Shown in pieces: positions 34,710 to 42,944 of a stretch of DNA of 64,000 nt. Below the pieces are notes generated by a model. That model was not told the origin of the DNA and searched no databases. It worked only from the letters and a program-made list of their open reading frames with translations. Where the stretch lies: assembly GCF_014137995.1 (NCBI RefSeq), contig NZ_JACGWV010000002.1, forward strand, positions 558,001-622,000, in the 5' to 3' direction. Both the position numbers and the translations under genes were made by a program. The number at the start of each line of letters is the position of its first letter. The stretch's first letter is position 1. The DNA comes from Promicromonospora sukumoe. Its GTDB lineage: Bacteria > Actinomycetota > Actinomycetes > Actinomycetales > Cellulomonadaceae.

Positions 34710-34781
34710 ATGGACACTATCCCGATGGGTTTGATCGGAATTACGATCGCCCGTATCCGCCGCGCGAGCCGCGCGCGATGA
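34710..34781 (+). CDS. Small upstream ORF (23 residues) coupled to tauE
   Basis: Too small for most gene finders. ATG at 34710 follows a near-consensus AGGAGG (34699-34704) with five-base spacing. The peptide starts MDTIPMGLIGIT and ends in an Arg-rich tail (RIRRASRAR). Its TGA overlaps the tauE ATG (ATGA at 34778-34781), and tauE itself has no Shine-Dalgarno, so tauE translation probably depends on this ORF. Whether the peptide has a function or is a leader that senses the ribosome state is unknown. No cysteine is present, unlike Cys-rich leaders of some actinobacterial sulfur genes. Confidence 0.55.
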   Translation: MDTIPMGLIGITIARIRRASRAR

Positions 34782-35728
34782 GCATCGACCTTCCCCTGGT
34801 CCTCGGCGGCCTCGTCGTCGGGTTCATCGTGGGCCTGACCGGGATGGGCGGCGGCGCCCTCATGACGCCGATGCTGATCTTCGTGTTCCGCGTCGACCCG
34901 CTCGTCGCGGTCTCCAGCGACGTCGTCGCCAGCCTCTTCATGAAGCCCGCGGGCGCGATCGTCCACCTCCGTCGTGGCACGGTGCACCTCAAGCTCGTGC
35001 TGTGGCTGTGCATCGGCTCGGTGCCCGCCGCGTTCTCCGGAGCGCTGCTCATCCAGGCGCTGCCGTTCGGCGACTCGCTCGACGCCGCGCTCAAGACGGT
35101 GCTCGGCGTCGCCCTGCTCATCGCCTCCGGCGGGCTCGTGGTCCGCGCGGTGCTGCAGATGGTGCGCAGCCGCTCGGCGCTCGGCGAGGGGCCTGCCCGG
35201 CCCTCCGCGCCCGAGGAGCTCGTGGTGCGCCCCGTCCCCACCGTGATCCTCGGCGCCGTGGCCGGGCTCCTGGTCGGCATGACGTCGGTCGGCGCGGGCT
35301 CGGTGGTCATCGTCGTGCTCCTGCTGCTCTACCCGGCGCTCAAGGCGTCCCAGCTCGTCGGCACCGACCTGGTCCAGGCCGTGCCGCTCGTGGCAGCGGC
35401 GTCGCTGGGCCACCTGCTGTACGGCGACTTCTCGCTCGGGCTGACCACGTCCCTGCTCATCGGCGCCATCCCCGGCGCCTGGTTCGGCGCGCACGTGTCG
35501 GCGCGCGCGCCGGGCGGCATCATCCGCCGCGCCCTGGCCATCCTGCTGCTGGCCTCCGCGCTCAAGCTGCTCGGCGCGAGCCTGCCCGTCGTGCTGGGCG
35601 CGGCCGGCGCGGCGCTCGTCGTCGGCAACCTGGTGTGGTTCTGGGTCAAGCGCCGCTTCTCCGCCGCCCCACAGCAGCCCGTAGCAGACTCGAGTCCAGA
35701 CCCCGCAGAATCGAGCACCCGCACATGA
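34778..35728 (+). CDS. TauE/SafE-family membrane transporter
   Basis: 316 residues with about eight transmembrane segments in two repeats: GFIVGLTGMGGGALMTPMLI in the first and GLLVGMTSVGAGSVVIVVLL in the second, the tandem glycine-rich motif of TauE/SafE (sulfite/sulfonate or sulfate-related anion transport). Between them is a cytoplasmic loop (RSALGEGPARPSAPEE). Coupled to the small ORF upstream and to cysC downstream (ATGA at 35725). With cysC, cysDN and a sulfotransferase as neighbours, import of sulfate for PAPS synthesis is the likely role, though the family can also export sulfite. Confidence 0.85.
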   Translation: MSIDLPLVLGGLVVGFIVGLTGMGGGALMTPMLIFVFRVDPLVAVSSDVVASLFMKPAGAIVHLRRGTVHLKLVLWLCIGSVPAAFSGALLIQALPFGDSLDAALKTVLGVALLIASGGLVVRAVLQMVRSRSALGEGPARPSAPEELVVRPVPTVILGAVAGLLVGMTSVGAGSVVIVVLLLLYPALKASQLVGTDLVQAVPLVAAASLGHLLYGDFSLGLTTSLLIGAIPGAWFGAHVSARAPGGIIRRALAILLLASALKLLGASLPVVLGAAGAALVVGNLVWFWVKRRFSAAPQQPVADSSPDPAESSTRT

Positions 35729-36975
35729 CCGACTCCCCCGCCCACGTCCTGTCCGACGCCGAGCTGGACCTCCTGGAGCTGGTCCTCGGCGGCGCGGTGC
35801 CGCCGTCGGCCCTTCTCGCGGCGCTGCCGGGCCTCCCGTCCGACGTCCTGCTGACCGACGCCGAGAACACCCCGCTGGCCCGCCTCACGCGGACGGGCGC
35901 CGACGGCGTCGTGCTCGAACCGCTCAAGCCGCTCGCGGCGGCGATCGGCCCCCAGTGGGACGCCGCCGTCCGCCGTCCGGCCCGCGAGGTGCGCACGGAC
36001 CTCGCGTCCGGGCCCGACGGGAACGCCCTCGGCCTGCTCGTCACCGAGGTGCCGACCGCCGAGGAGTCCGGCACGGCCGCGGCACTCGCCGCGGGGTCCG
36101 CCGCCGTGCTGCTGCTCGTTCCGGCCGCGCGCCGGGCCCCGGAGCCCGGCGCCGTGGGCGCCCCCGGGCTGGTGCGGGCGACCCTCGCCCTGGCCGGCAC
36201 CCTGGCCGAGCGGACCGGGGCCCGGGTGACCACCGTCGTCGTGCCGTGGTCCGGGCCGGCCGGCACGGACCTGCACGACGTCGCGGCGTCGTACGGCGCC
36301 GTGCGCGTCGAGACGCTCGCCGCGCACCGCACGCCGGCCACGGCGGAACGGGTGGCCGCGCTGCCCCACGTGCGGGACGAGGCCGTGCGGGCGCTGTACC
36401 CGCCCGCGTCGGCCGCCGAGGTGGTGCGCGCCGCGAGCGGCGGCCACCGGCAGGGCACCGTCGTGTTCTTCACGGGCCTGTCGGGCTCCGGCAAGTCGAC
36501 GGTGGCGCGCGCGCTGGCCGCCGAGCTGGAGGACGACGGCCTGGGCACGACCCTGCTCGACGGCGACGAGGTGCGCCACCACCTCTCGAAGGGCCTCGGC
36601 TTCGACCGCGAGTCCCGCGAGACCAACGTGGAGCGCATCGGGTACGTGGCCGCGCTCGTCGCCAAGCACGGCGGGACCGCCGTCGCCGCCCCGATCGCGC
36701 CGTTCGCGGCCGGCCGGGCGAAGGTACGGGCCCTGGCCGAGGAGGCCGGCGCCCGGTTCGTCCTGGTGCACGTCAGCACGCCGCTGGAGGTGTGCGAGGC
36801 GCGCGACCGCAAGGGCTTCTACGCCCGGGCCCGGGCCGGCGAGATCGCCGACTTCACGGGCATCTCCTCGCCCTACGAGGAGCCCGACGACGCCGAGCTC
36901 GTCATCGATACGTCAGTCGTGTCCGTCGACGCGGCAGTGGACGCGGTTCGCGCCCACCTCAGAGCGGCCGGGTGA
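35725..36975 (+). CDS. cysC: Adenylyl-sulfate kinase with N-terminal ATP-sulfurylase-like remnant
   Basis: APS + ATP to PAPS. The C-terminal 170 residues are a normal APS kinase: P-loop FTGLSGSGKSTVARALAAEL (about 249-268), LLDGDEVRHHLSKGLGF, RETNVERIGYVAALV, IAPFAAGR, and DRKGFYARARAGEIADFTGI. The extra 245 N-terminal residues begin LSDAELDLLELVLGGAVPP and include LLTDAENTPLARLTRTG, which resemble the PUA-like N-domain of Sat/Met3-type ATP sulfurylase, but the catalytic QxRN and HxxH motifs are missing. It may be a decayed PAPS synthetase whose sulfurylase step is now done by CysDN, or the domain may have a regulatory role. Overlaps tauE by four bases. Confidence 0.92.
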   Translation: MTDSPAHVLSDAELDLLELVLGGAVPPSALLAALPGLPSDVLLTDAENTPLARLTRTGADGVVLEPLKPLAAAIGPQWDAAVRRPAREVRTDLASGPDGNALGLLVTEVPTAEESGTAAALAAGSAAVLLLVPAARRAPEPGAVGAPGLVRATLALAGTLAERTGARVTTVVVPWSGPAGTDLHDVAASYGAVRVETLAAHRTPATAERVAALPHVRDEAVRALYPPASAAEVVRAASGGHRQGTVVFFTGLSGSGKSTVARALAAELEDDGLGTTLLDGDEVRHHLSKGLGFDRESRETNVERIGYVAALVAKHGGTAVAAPIAPFAAGRAKVRALAEEAGARFVLVHVSTPLEVCEARDRKGFYARARAGEIADFTGISSPYEEPDDAELVIDTSVVSVDAAVDAVRAHLRAAG

Positions 36976-37058
36976 CGGAGCGCACCCGACCGCAGCCCCG
37001 CCGTCGCGGCACCGTCCGGGCACGGCACGAGATCAGATGGAACTGGAGCACTGCATGA
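36972..37058 (+). CDS. Possible 28-residue ORF bridging cysC and the sulfotransferase
   Basis: GTG at 36972 overlaps the cysC stop (GTGA), and the TGA at 37056-37058 overlaps the sulfotransferase ATG (ATGA). The predicted peptide is Arg-rich (RTRPQPRRRGTVRARHEIR). The double overlap would let ribosomes pass from cysC to the sulfotransferase. In DNA this GC-rich an open frame of this length can occur by chance, and the sulfotransferase has its own GGAG site, so confidence is low. Confidence 0.3.
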   Translation: MTERTRPQPRRRGTVRARHEIRWNWSTA

Positions 37059-38431
37059 CCAAGACGAGAACGCTGGACTGGCGACAGGGATACTCCAGGG
37101 GGCGCCTGACCGGCGCGAAGTTCCGGGGCGCGTTCGGCCCCGAGGTCGTCGGCCGGAACCGCAGGGACGAGGTGCTCGAGGAGTTCTCGCACCTGATGGT
37201 CCGGCACGCCCGCGGCGAGAAGATCCCCAAGCTGGAGGTCGCGGCCATGCGCCGCCGCGCCCTGACCAAGCGGTTCAGCGACTGGGACGGGATGGTCCTC
37301 GGGATCGTCGCGACGCTCGCCACCGCCTTCGGCAACGAGGGCGCCAAGAACTGGATGCCCGCGCTGCTCGCCGCCGCCGGCCGGTTCGACGAGGTGGTCG
37401 ACATCGAGCCGGAGTTCGTGGTCGGCGGTCCCAAGCACAAGGACTGGCTGATCGTCGTCACGGCCCTCGCGGGAGCCGGGCGCGGCGACCTCGCCCGGGC
37501 GTTCGCCGAGCGGCTCGACAAGGAGTTCCCGCCCGACGCCGACGACAACGCCCACCTGACGGTCTGGGGCGAGGACGACCTCTCGCAGGAGTACGCGCGC
37601 CTGCAGCGGCAGGCACCGGGCGGCGCGGCGCTGCCCGTGTTCTTCCACCTCCCGTTCTCGGGCGGCACCAGCATGATCGTGGCGCTCAAGCGCCTCGTCC
37701 CGTGGGGCCGCATGGTGCAGATCAACCGCCGGCACGGCCTGCTGCAGGTCGAGCACGCCCTGCAGATGCCGGCCGAGGACGCCGAGCGGCTCATGCTCGT
37801 GCACCAGCACCACCCGTTCCCCCTCCAGATCCCGGGCCGCGAGCTCAGCCACTTCACGGTCCTGCGCGACCCGGTGTCGCAGATCCGGTCCGGCTACTTC
37901 AAGCGGATCTCCACCCCCGGGATCGTGCCGACGCTCGACGAGTCCCCGACGTTCGACGACCACATCGCGTACACGGTCAAGCACGGGATGACGAACATGC
38001 TGGCGCGGCAGATCGTCACGACCCACCCCGACCTGCGCGTGGCCTACGGCAAGCGGTTCGCGGGCGCCGGCCAGTTCGAGTCCATCCGGCACGAGGAGGA
38101 GATGTTCTGGCTCGAGGCCACCGCCGGGCTGCGCGAGGACGACCTGCTCCGGATGTGCCGGGAGACGCTCGACGAGCGGTTCCACCTGGTCGGCACGATG
38201 CGGCACCTGGAGGCCAGCCACCTCGCGGCGGCCGCCTCCACGGGCGCGCTCATCGCGGACCGCGTGGGGCACCGGGGCGCCTCGGGCCAGCCCGAGCGGA
38301 CCACCGAGGAGTCCGCCGCGGTGCGCCGGCTCCGGGAGGCGAACGGCGTGGACCAGCTCCTGTACGACGAGTACACCGCTCGTTTCGAGCAGGACCACTC
38401 CGCCCTGATCGAGCTGGTCGGCTCGCACTGA
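37055..38431 (+). CDS. PAPS-dependent sulfotransferase-like protein
   Basis: 458 residues from ATG 37055 (GGAG six bases upstream); an ATG at 37037 is possible. Two PAPS-binding motifs are visible: the 5'-phosphosulfate loop FFHLPFSGGTSMIVALKRL (loop 200-206) and the 3'-phosphate motif VLRDPVSQIRSGYFKR (from Arg271). HQHHPFPLQIP between them supplies His residues of the kind used as base in carbohydrate sulfotransferases. The 190-residue N-terminal helical region is unrecognised. It follows cysC and ends the operon, strongly suggesting sulfation of a glycan. No signal peptide or membrane helix is seen, so it would act in the cytoplasm. Closest family by motif: Sulfotransfer_2/HS2ST-like; acceptor unknown. 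Confidence 0.72.
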   Translation: MTKTRTLDWRQGYSRGRLTGAKFRGAFGPEVVGRNRRDEVLEEFSHLMVRHARGEKIPKLEVAAMRRRALTKRFSDWDGMVLGIVATLATAFGNEGAKNWMPALLAAAGRFDEVVDIEPEFVVGGPKHKDWLIVVTALAGAGRGDLARAFAERLDKEFPPDADDNAHLTVWGEDDLSQEYARLQRQAPGGAALPVFFHLPFSGGTSMIVALKRLVPWGRMVQINRRHGLLQVEHALQMPAEDAERLMLVHQHHPFPLQIPGRELSHFTVLRDPVSQIRSGYFKRISTPGIVPTLDESPTFDDHIAYTVKHGMTNMLARQIVTTHPDLRVAYGKRFAGAGQFESIRHEEEMFWLEATAGLREDDLLRMCRETLDERFHLVGTMRHLEASHLAAAASTGALIADRVGHRGASGQPERTTEESAAVRRLREANGVDQLLYDEYTARFEQDHSALIELVGSH

Positions 38432-38454
38432 CCCCCGGCGTGCCCGCACGCGAG

Positions 38455-38484
38455 AGGCCCGCCGCCCCGAGGGGCGGCGGGCCT
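38455..38484. terminator. 14-bp hairpin between convergent genes
   Basis: AGGCCCGCCGCCCC at 38455-38468 pairs exactly with 38471-38484, followed rightward by TCGTGCT. It separates the sulfotransferase from the convergent ABC exporter ATPase and probably terminates both. Confidence 0.75.
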
Positions 38485-38521
38485 TCGTGCTCCGGCCGTC
38501 AGGCGCGGACCGTACGGGTCG

Positions 38522-39478
38522 TCAGGCGTCCACCTTGCGGGGCGCGCCCTTCCCGTTGCCGTTGCCGTTCTTGGCCCCCGGCCGACCGCCCTTGCGGCCC
38601 GGCGGCCGCTGGCCGCGGACGTACTCCTTGTACCGCTCGGCCACCTCCATGGTGGGGCCGTCCATCACGAGCTTGCCCTCGTGCACCCACAGCACCCGGG
38701 TGCACATGGCCTCGATCGTCGAGATCGAGTGGCTCACGAGGAACACGGTGCCGGCGTTCTCCCGCACCTCCTCGATCCGGGCCTTGGAGCGCGCCTTGAA
38801 GGCGGCGTCACCCGTGGCGAGCGCCTCGTCGATCATCAGGATGTCCGGCGAGGCGGCCGACGAGATGGCGAAGCGCAGCCGGGCGCCCATGCCCGAGGAG
38901 TACGTCTTCATCGGGAGGTACACGAAGTCGCCGATCCCGGCGAACTCCACGACGTCGTCGAAGCGCTCCTCGACCTGCTTGGGCGTCAGGCCCAGGGCCA
39001 GACCGCCGATCATGATGTTCCGCTCGCCGGTCAGCTGCGGCATGAGGGCCGCGTTGACGCCGAGCAGGGACGGCTCGCCCGAGACGTGCACGCTGCCGGA
39101 CTTGGGCGGCATCAGGCCGGCGACCGCGCGCAGCAGCGTGCTCTTGCCGGAGCCGTTGACGCCCACGATCCCGACCGACTCGCCGTGCCGGACCGTGAAC
39201 GAGATGCCGCGCACGGCGTGCACCTCGCTCACCGCACCCACGTGCTGGCGGCTGGAGCTGATGAGGCGGCGGAAGAACGACTCCTTGACCTCCACCTCGC
39301 GGACGTTCGCGCCCTTGGCCGCCTCCTTCTTGCCGCGGCCGCCGATGACGCGGTAGACGACGTGCAGGTCGTCCACCACGAGGCAGGGGTCGCCGATCGG
39401 CGTCTCGGGCGGCGTCTCGCCGACGTCCTCGGGCTCGAGCTCGAGGTCGAAGTCCATGTGTGCGTCGGCCTCAGTCAC
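38522..39478 (-). CDS. Polysaccharide/teichoic-acid ABC exporter, ATPase subunit (TagH/Wzt type)
   Basis: 318 residues. Walker A GVNGSGKSTLLRAVAGL (about 106-122), signature YSSGMGARLRFAISSA, Walker B ILMIDEALATGD, switch His in VFLVSHSISTIEAMC: the TagH/Wzt group, which has a YSSGM signature and a G-V-N-G P-loop. It lacks the large C-terminal carbohydrate-binding domain of O9a-type Wzt; the tail is short and Gly/Lys/Asn-rich. The ATPase starts at GTG 39478 with GGAGAGG upstream and overlaps the permease stop. It drives export of a lipid-linked glycan with the 39471 permease. Confidence 0.92.
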   Translation of the reverse strand: MTEADAHMDFDLELEPEDVGETPPETPIGDPCLVVDDLHVVYRVIGGRGKKEAAKGANVREVEVKESFFRRLISSSRQHVGAVSEVHAVRGISFTVRHGESVGIVGVNGSGKSTLLRAVAGLMPPKSGSVHVSGEPSLLGVNAALMPQLTGERNIMIGGLALGLTPKQVEERFDDVVEFAGIGDFVYLPMKTYSSGMGARLRFAISSAASPDILMIDEALATGDAAFKARSKARIEEVRENAGTVFLVSHSISTIEAMCTRVLWVHEGKLVMDGPTMEVAERYKEYVRGQRPPGRKGGRPGAKNGNGNGKGAPRKVDA

Positions 39479-40475
39479 GTCCGTACCTCTCCTCGCCCCG
39501 CCAGAAGACGACGAAGCCGATCACGAATACCAGCACGGCCCAGCCGGCGCCGAGCGCCCACATCAGGCCGCTCTGCGGGATGGTCTCCTCCTGCGTCAGG
39601 CAGGAGCGCACCAGGTACAGGAAGACGGCGACGGGCTGGTACTCCAGGACCCCGCCGACCACCGCCTTGGCACCCTCGGAGATCTCCATCCGGTCGATGT
39701 AGAGGGCCAGCGGGAAGATCACGCCCGACCCGTACATCACCACGCGCATGACGAAGCCGATGATGTTGTCGAGGTCCGGCGTGGTCGCCACGACCCGGGC
39801 CATGATGAACGCGAGCCCCGTGTTGAAGATCCAGAGCAGCGTCACGGCGGCGGGCAGCAGCAGCCACCACCACGTGATCGTCATCATCTGGTAGCCCGGG
39901 ATGAACCCGCTCAGCAGCACGATGACGCACATGACCGCGAGGGCCGGCACGAGCGTCGCCAGGAGCGACAGCACGGTGGACATGGGCAGCACGGCCCGTG
40001 GGAAGTGCAGGGAGCGCAGCAGCTGGGTCTTGCCGCTGATCGACTTGGCGCCGCCGGTCACCGACGACTCGATGAACCGGAAGATGAAGACGCCGACCAC
40101 GATGAACGCGATCGAGTTGTCGACGTGCCGGTTGACGCCGAGCAGGACCCCGAAGATCAGCACGTAGACGGCCGCGTTCAGGATCGGGTTCAGCACGGCC
40201 CAGAGCTGGCCCAGGTAGTTGCTCTGGTTCTTGGCGTAAGCCGTCGACGTCGCCAGGACGCGGATGAAGTTCCAGCGCCCGGCCAGGTCCCGGATGTACT
40301 CCCCGAGCGGCGGACGGACGTTCAGACGGCGCAGGCCGTACTGCTCCGCCAGGGCGATCCGCTCGGCCGAGGTGGTCTCGGGGACCAGCGGCTGCGGCGG
40401 CTGCGGTGCCTTCCGCGCACCGCTACGCGCGGGGCGGACACCGGCTGCGGCCGCATCGGTGGTGGGTGTGCTCAC
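39471..40475 (-). CDS. Polysaccharide/teichoic-acid ABC exporter, permease subunit (TagG/Wzm type)
   Basis: 334 residues with six membrane segments of the ABC-2 type. After a 50-residue Ala/Pro-rich cytoplasmic start come RDLAGRWNFIRVLATSTAYA, QSNYLGQLWAVLNPILNAAV, FIFRFIESSVTGGAKSISG and a late IPQSGLMWALGAGWAVLVFV. The amphipathic N-terminal helix and the L-G-x-L-W-x-x-L-x-P motif are typical of TagG/Wzm. GTG start at 40475. First gene of the two-gene exporter, divergent from the glycosyltransferase genes at 40631; the 155-base gap should hold both promoters but no clear boxes were found. Confidence 0.92.
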   Translation of the reverse strand: MSTPTTDAAAAGVRPARSGARKAPQPPQPLVPETTSAERIALAEQYGLRRLNVRPPLGEYIRDLAGRWNFIRVLATSTAYAKNQSNYLGQLWAVLNPILNAAVYVLIFGVLLGVNRHVDNSIAFIVVGVFIFRFIESSVTGGAKSISGKTQLLRSLHFPRAVLPMSTVLSLLATLVPALAVMCVIVLLSGFIPGYQMMTITWWWLLLPAAVTLLWIFNTGLAFIMARVVATTPDLDNIIGFVMRVVMYGSGVIFPLALYIDRMEISEGAKAVVGGVLEYQPVAVFLYLVRSCLTQEETIPQSGLMWALGAGWAVLVFVIGFVVFWRGEERYGRD

Positions 40476-40630
40476 GGTGTGTGAAATACCTGTCTGTGGA
40501 GGGCAGGCCGGTTTCGACCGACCATCAAAAGCCTAGCGGGTCGCCGCGAAAACCTACCAGATCCGTCGGACTCCCCAGGTCAGAGGCCTGCCGTCCCCTC
40601 TCAGTTCCCCACCGTGAGAGACTGCCCATC

Positions 40631-41686
40631 GTGCCGACCGCCCATCACAACCCGCCGCATCCGATGCGGCCCGCGGGTGCGCTGGTCGAGTCCCCGCTGC
40701 AGCTCCTGTGCACCATCGAGGCCCACGCCGCGGGACTCGGCGGGACGCCCACCCGGGTGCACGTCCGTGACGACGTGCCCGCGCTGGGCGACGCCCTGCA
40801 CGAGGTGCGCCGGTTCGGCCTCCCCGACGGTTTCTCGGCCGACCTGGCCGGACGGCGGACGGCGCTCACCGCCCACGAGCCGGTCTGGCTGGTCGGCGAC
40901 GCCTTCTCCGGGCTGTTCCAGGCGACGGCGCCCCTGCGACGCGGCCTGGCCCGCGTGGTGCTGGTCGACGACGGCCTCGCGACCCTGGACCTGGCCCGCC
41001 GGCTGGCGGAGCGCGAGCCGCTGGTCCGCCCGCGCGCGGACGCCGGTGCCGCCCGCCGCAGGCTCGGCACCGTCGCCGCGCGCCGGCTGCGCGACCTGGC
41101 CGCCGACGGGCGCGCCACCCTGTTCACCGCGCTGCCGCTCGAACCCGCGGTCGCCGACCACCTGACCGCCCAGGGCTTCGAGCTGGTGCGCAACGAGTTC
41201 GCCTGGCTCGCCCAGGCGCCGTCGGCGGGTGCCCCGGACGAGCCGACGGTGGTCATCGGCTCGGCCCTCGCCGCCGACGGGCTGATCGACACCGACAGCT
41301 ATGTGGAGTGGGTCCGGTCGCTCGCCGCGGACGGCCCGCTGCGCTATCTGCCGCACCGCCGCGAGACGGACGCCGTGCTCTCCCGGCTCGCCGCGACCGA
41401 CGGGCTCTTCCTGGACGCCGCGGGGGCCCCGGTAGAGCTACGCTTGCGCGGCATGGCGGCATCGCAGCGCGTCGTCAGCCTCCCGTCCACGGCAGCAGTG
41501 CTGCTGACGACGATCCTCGCCCCCCGGGGCGTGGCCGTCATGCCGCAGGCCGTGCCGGAGAGCTGGTGGACCGACCGCGCGGCACCGAGCCTGCGCGCGC
41601 ACCTCTCGAGCGTGCTCCGGCTCGCGGCAGAAGCACGTGCCGCCAGGACCGGACCCGACCCGACCTACCCGGAGGACCACGGATGA
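40631..41686 (+). CDS. Sialyltransferase-like glycosyltransferase (GT52/polysialyltransferase-like motifs)
   Basis: 351 residues from GTG 40631 (GAGAG upstream; ATG 40664 is an alternative). The start ALVESPLQLLCTIEAHAAGL matches the V-x-S-P-L-Q-L-L-x-x-I-E-A opening of GT52-type sialyltransferases. In order it has an Asp-Asp-Gly motif (113-115, VLVDDGLATL), a Pro-His motif (241-242, YLPHRRETDA) and a Ser-Thr motif (286-287, LPSTAAVLL), the three signatures of bacterial CMP-sialic acid transferases. neuB and neuA lie 4-6 kb downstream. It overlaps the next gene by four bases. Donor and linkage cannot be read from sequence. Confidence 0.68.
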   Translation: MPTAHHNPPHPMRPAGALVESPLQLLCTIEAHAAGLGGTPTRVHVRDDVPALGDALHEVRRFGLPDGFSADLAGRRTALTAHEPVWLVGDAFSGLFQATAPLRRGLARVVLVDDGLATLDLARRLAEREPLVRPRADAGAARRRLGTVAARRLRDLAADGRATLFTALPLEPAVADHLTAQGFELVRNEFAWLAQAPSAGAPDEPTVVIGSALAADGLIDTDSYVEWVRSLAADGPLRYLPHRRETDAVLSRLAATDGLFLDAAGAPVELRLRGMAASQRVVSLPSTAAVLLTTILAPRGVAVMPQAVPESWWTDRAAPSLRAHLSSVLRLAAEARAARTGPDPTYPEDHG

Positions 41687-42915
41687 CCATCCGCGTGCTC
41701 GCCGTCGCGGACAGCGACTCCTACCTCAAGTGGGCATGCTCCACGCTCGACAGCCTGGGTGACCCCGAGGCTCCGCTGGAGCGCGCGGCCGTGCTGGTGC
41801 GCACCCCCATCGTGCCCACCACGAGCCAGATCGCCGCGGCCGTCGCCGGCTCCACGGTGGTGCGCCCGCAGGTGCTGAGCCTGGGCGCCCTGCGCGACCA
41901 CGTCCGCAGCACGCGGCCCGACGTCGTCCTGGTGGCCGCCACCGGCCCGATCGCCGAGATGGTCGCGCGCACCGTGGTCCGGGCGGACCCGAAGCGCCGC
42001 CCGGCGCTGGTGACCGGGCTACCGGGGATGGCCCTGCCCGCCACCCCGCGGGGCGCGGCCTGGCGTCGCTGGTGCGACGCGTTCGTGGTGCACAGCCGCC
42101 GCGAGCGGACCGCCTATGCGGAGGCGTTCGCCACGCAGGACGTCACGCCCCAGGTCGTGCTGACCCACCTGCCGTTCCTGGAGCGGCACACCACGATGGC
42201 GACGGCGCCCGTCGGCCGCGTCGTGTTCGCCGCCCAGGCCAAGGTGCCCGCCGGCCGCGCCGAGCGGGTGCAGCTGCTGGACAGCCTGGCCAAGGTCGCG
42301 GGCGAGGGCCTCGAGGTGATCGTCAAGCTCCGCGCGCGCAAGGGCGAGCGGCAGACCCACAACGAGGAGCACCCCTACGACGACCTGTGGGAGACCGAGC
42401 ACGCGGGGCTCGGCCACGCCGTGAACGCCCTGCGCTTCGTGGACGGGCCCATGGCCGAGTGGCTGCAGCCCGGTACCGCGCTGGCCACGGTGAGCTCCAC
42501 GGCCGCGCTGGAGTCGCTGGCCCTGAACCTGCCGACCGCCCTGGTCGAGGACTTCGGTGTCTCGGAGGAGCTGCTCAACGAGCCCTTCGTCGGCAGCGGC
42601 TGCCTGGTCTCCCTCGCGGACGCCGGCAAGGTGTTCCACGAGAACGGGCCAGTGCCCGACGCCGCCTGGCTCGACGACAACTACCTGCACGAGACCGAGT
42701 CCGAGCTGCCCGCCCTCGTCGCGTCGCTCGCCGCGCAGCGCGCGGACGGCACCCTGCGCTCCCTGCCCGACGTGCGCCCCTGGCTGTGGCCGCGGCACGT
42801 GCGGGTGGTGCTCCAGTCGGTGCTGCCGGGCTGGCTCTACCGCACCGTTCTCGTCGTCGGGCGCCCGGTCAAGCGCGTGCTCGGCAAGGCCGCGCCGTCG
42901 CTCGCGAACCGCTAG
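41683..42915 (+). CDS. Putative glycosyltransferase, coupled to the sialyltransferase-like gene
   Basis: 410 residues. GT-B-like: VLAVADSDSYLKWACSTLDS at the start, DVVLVAATGPIAEMVARTVV, ALVTGLPGMALPATPRGAAW, VIVKLRARKGERQTHNEEHP and VSSTAALESLALNLPTALVE. The last resembles the Ser/Thr donor-binding loop of sialyl- and Kdo-type transferases. I recall actinobacterial proteins of this type being listed only as putative glycosyltransferases next to neuB/neuA; no function is established. ATGA overlap with the preceding gene suggests they act together. Confidence 0.6.
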   Translation: MTIRVLAVADSDSYLKWACSTLDSLGDPEAPLERAAVLVRTPIVPTTSQIAAAVAGSTVVRPQVLSLGALRDHVRSTRPDVVLVAATGPIAEMVARTVVRADPKRRPALVTGLPGMALPATPRGAAWRRWCDAFVVHSRRERTAYAEAFATQDVTPQVVLTHLPFLERHTTMATAPVGRVVFAAQAKVPAGRAERVQLLDSLAKVAGEGLEVIVKLRARKGERQTHNEEHPYDDLWETEHAGLGHAVNALRFVDGPMAEWLQPGTALATVSSTAALESLALNLPTALVEDFGVSEELLNEPFVGSGCLVSLADAGKVFHENGPVPDAAWLDDNYLHETESELPALVASLAAQRADGTLRSLPDVRPWLWPRHVRVVLQSVLPGWLYRTVLVVGRPVKRVLGKAAPSLANR

Positions 42916-42944
42916 CGCGGCGCCCGGCGGGCGCGACAGGTCGA

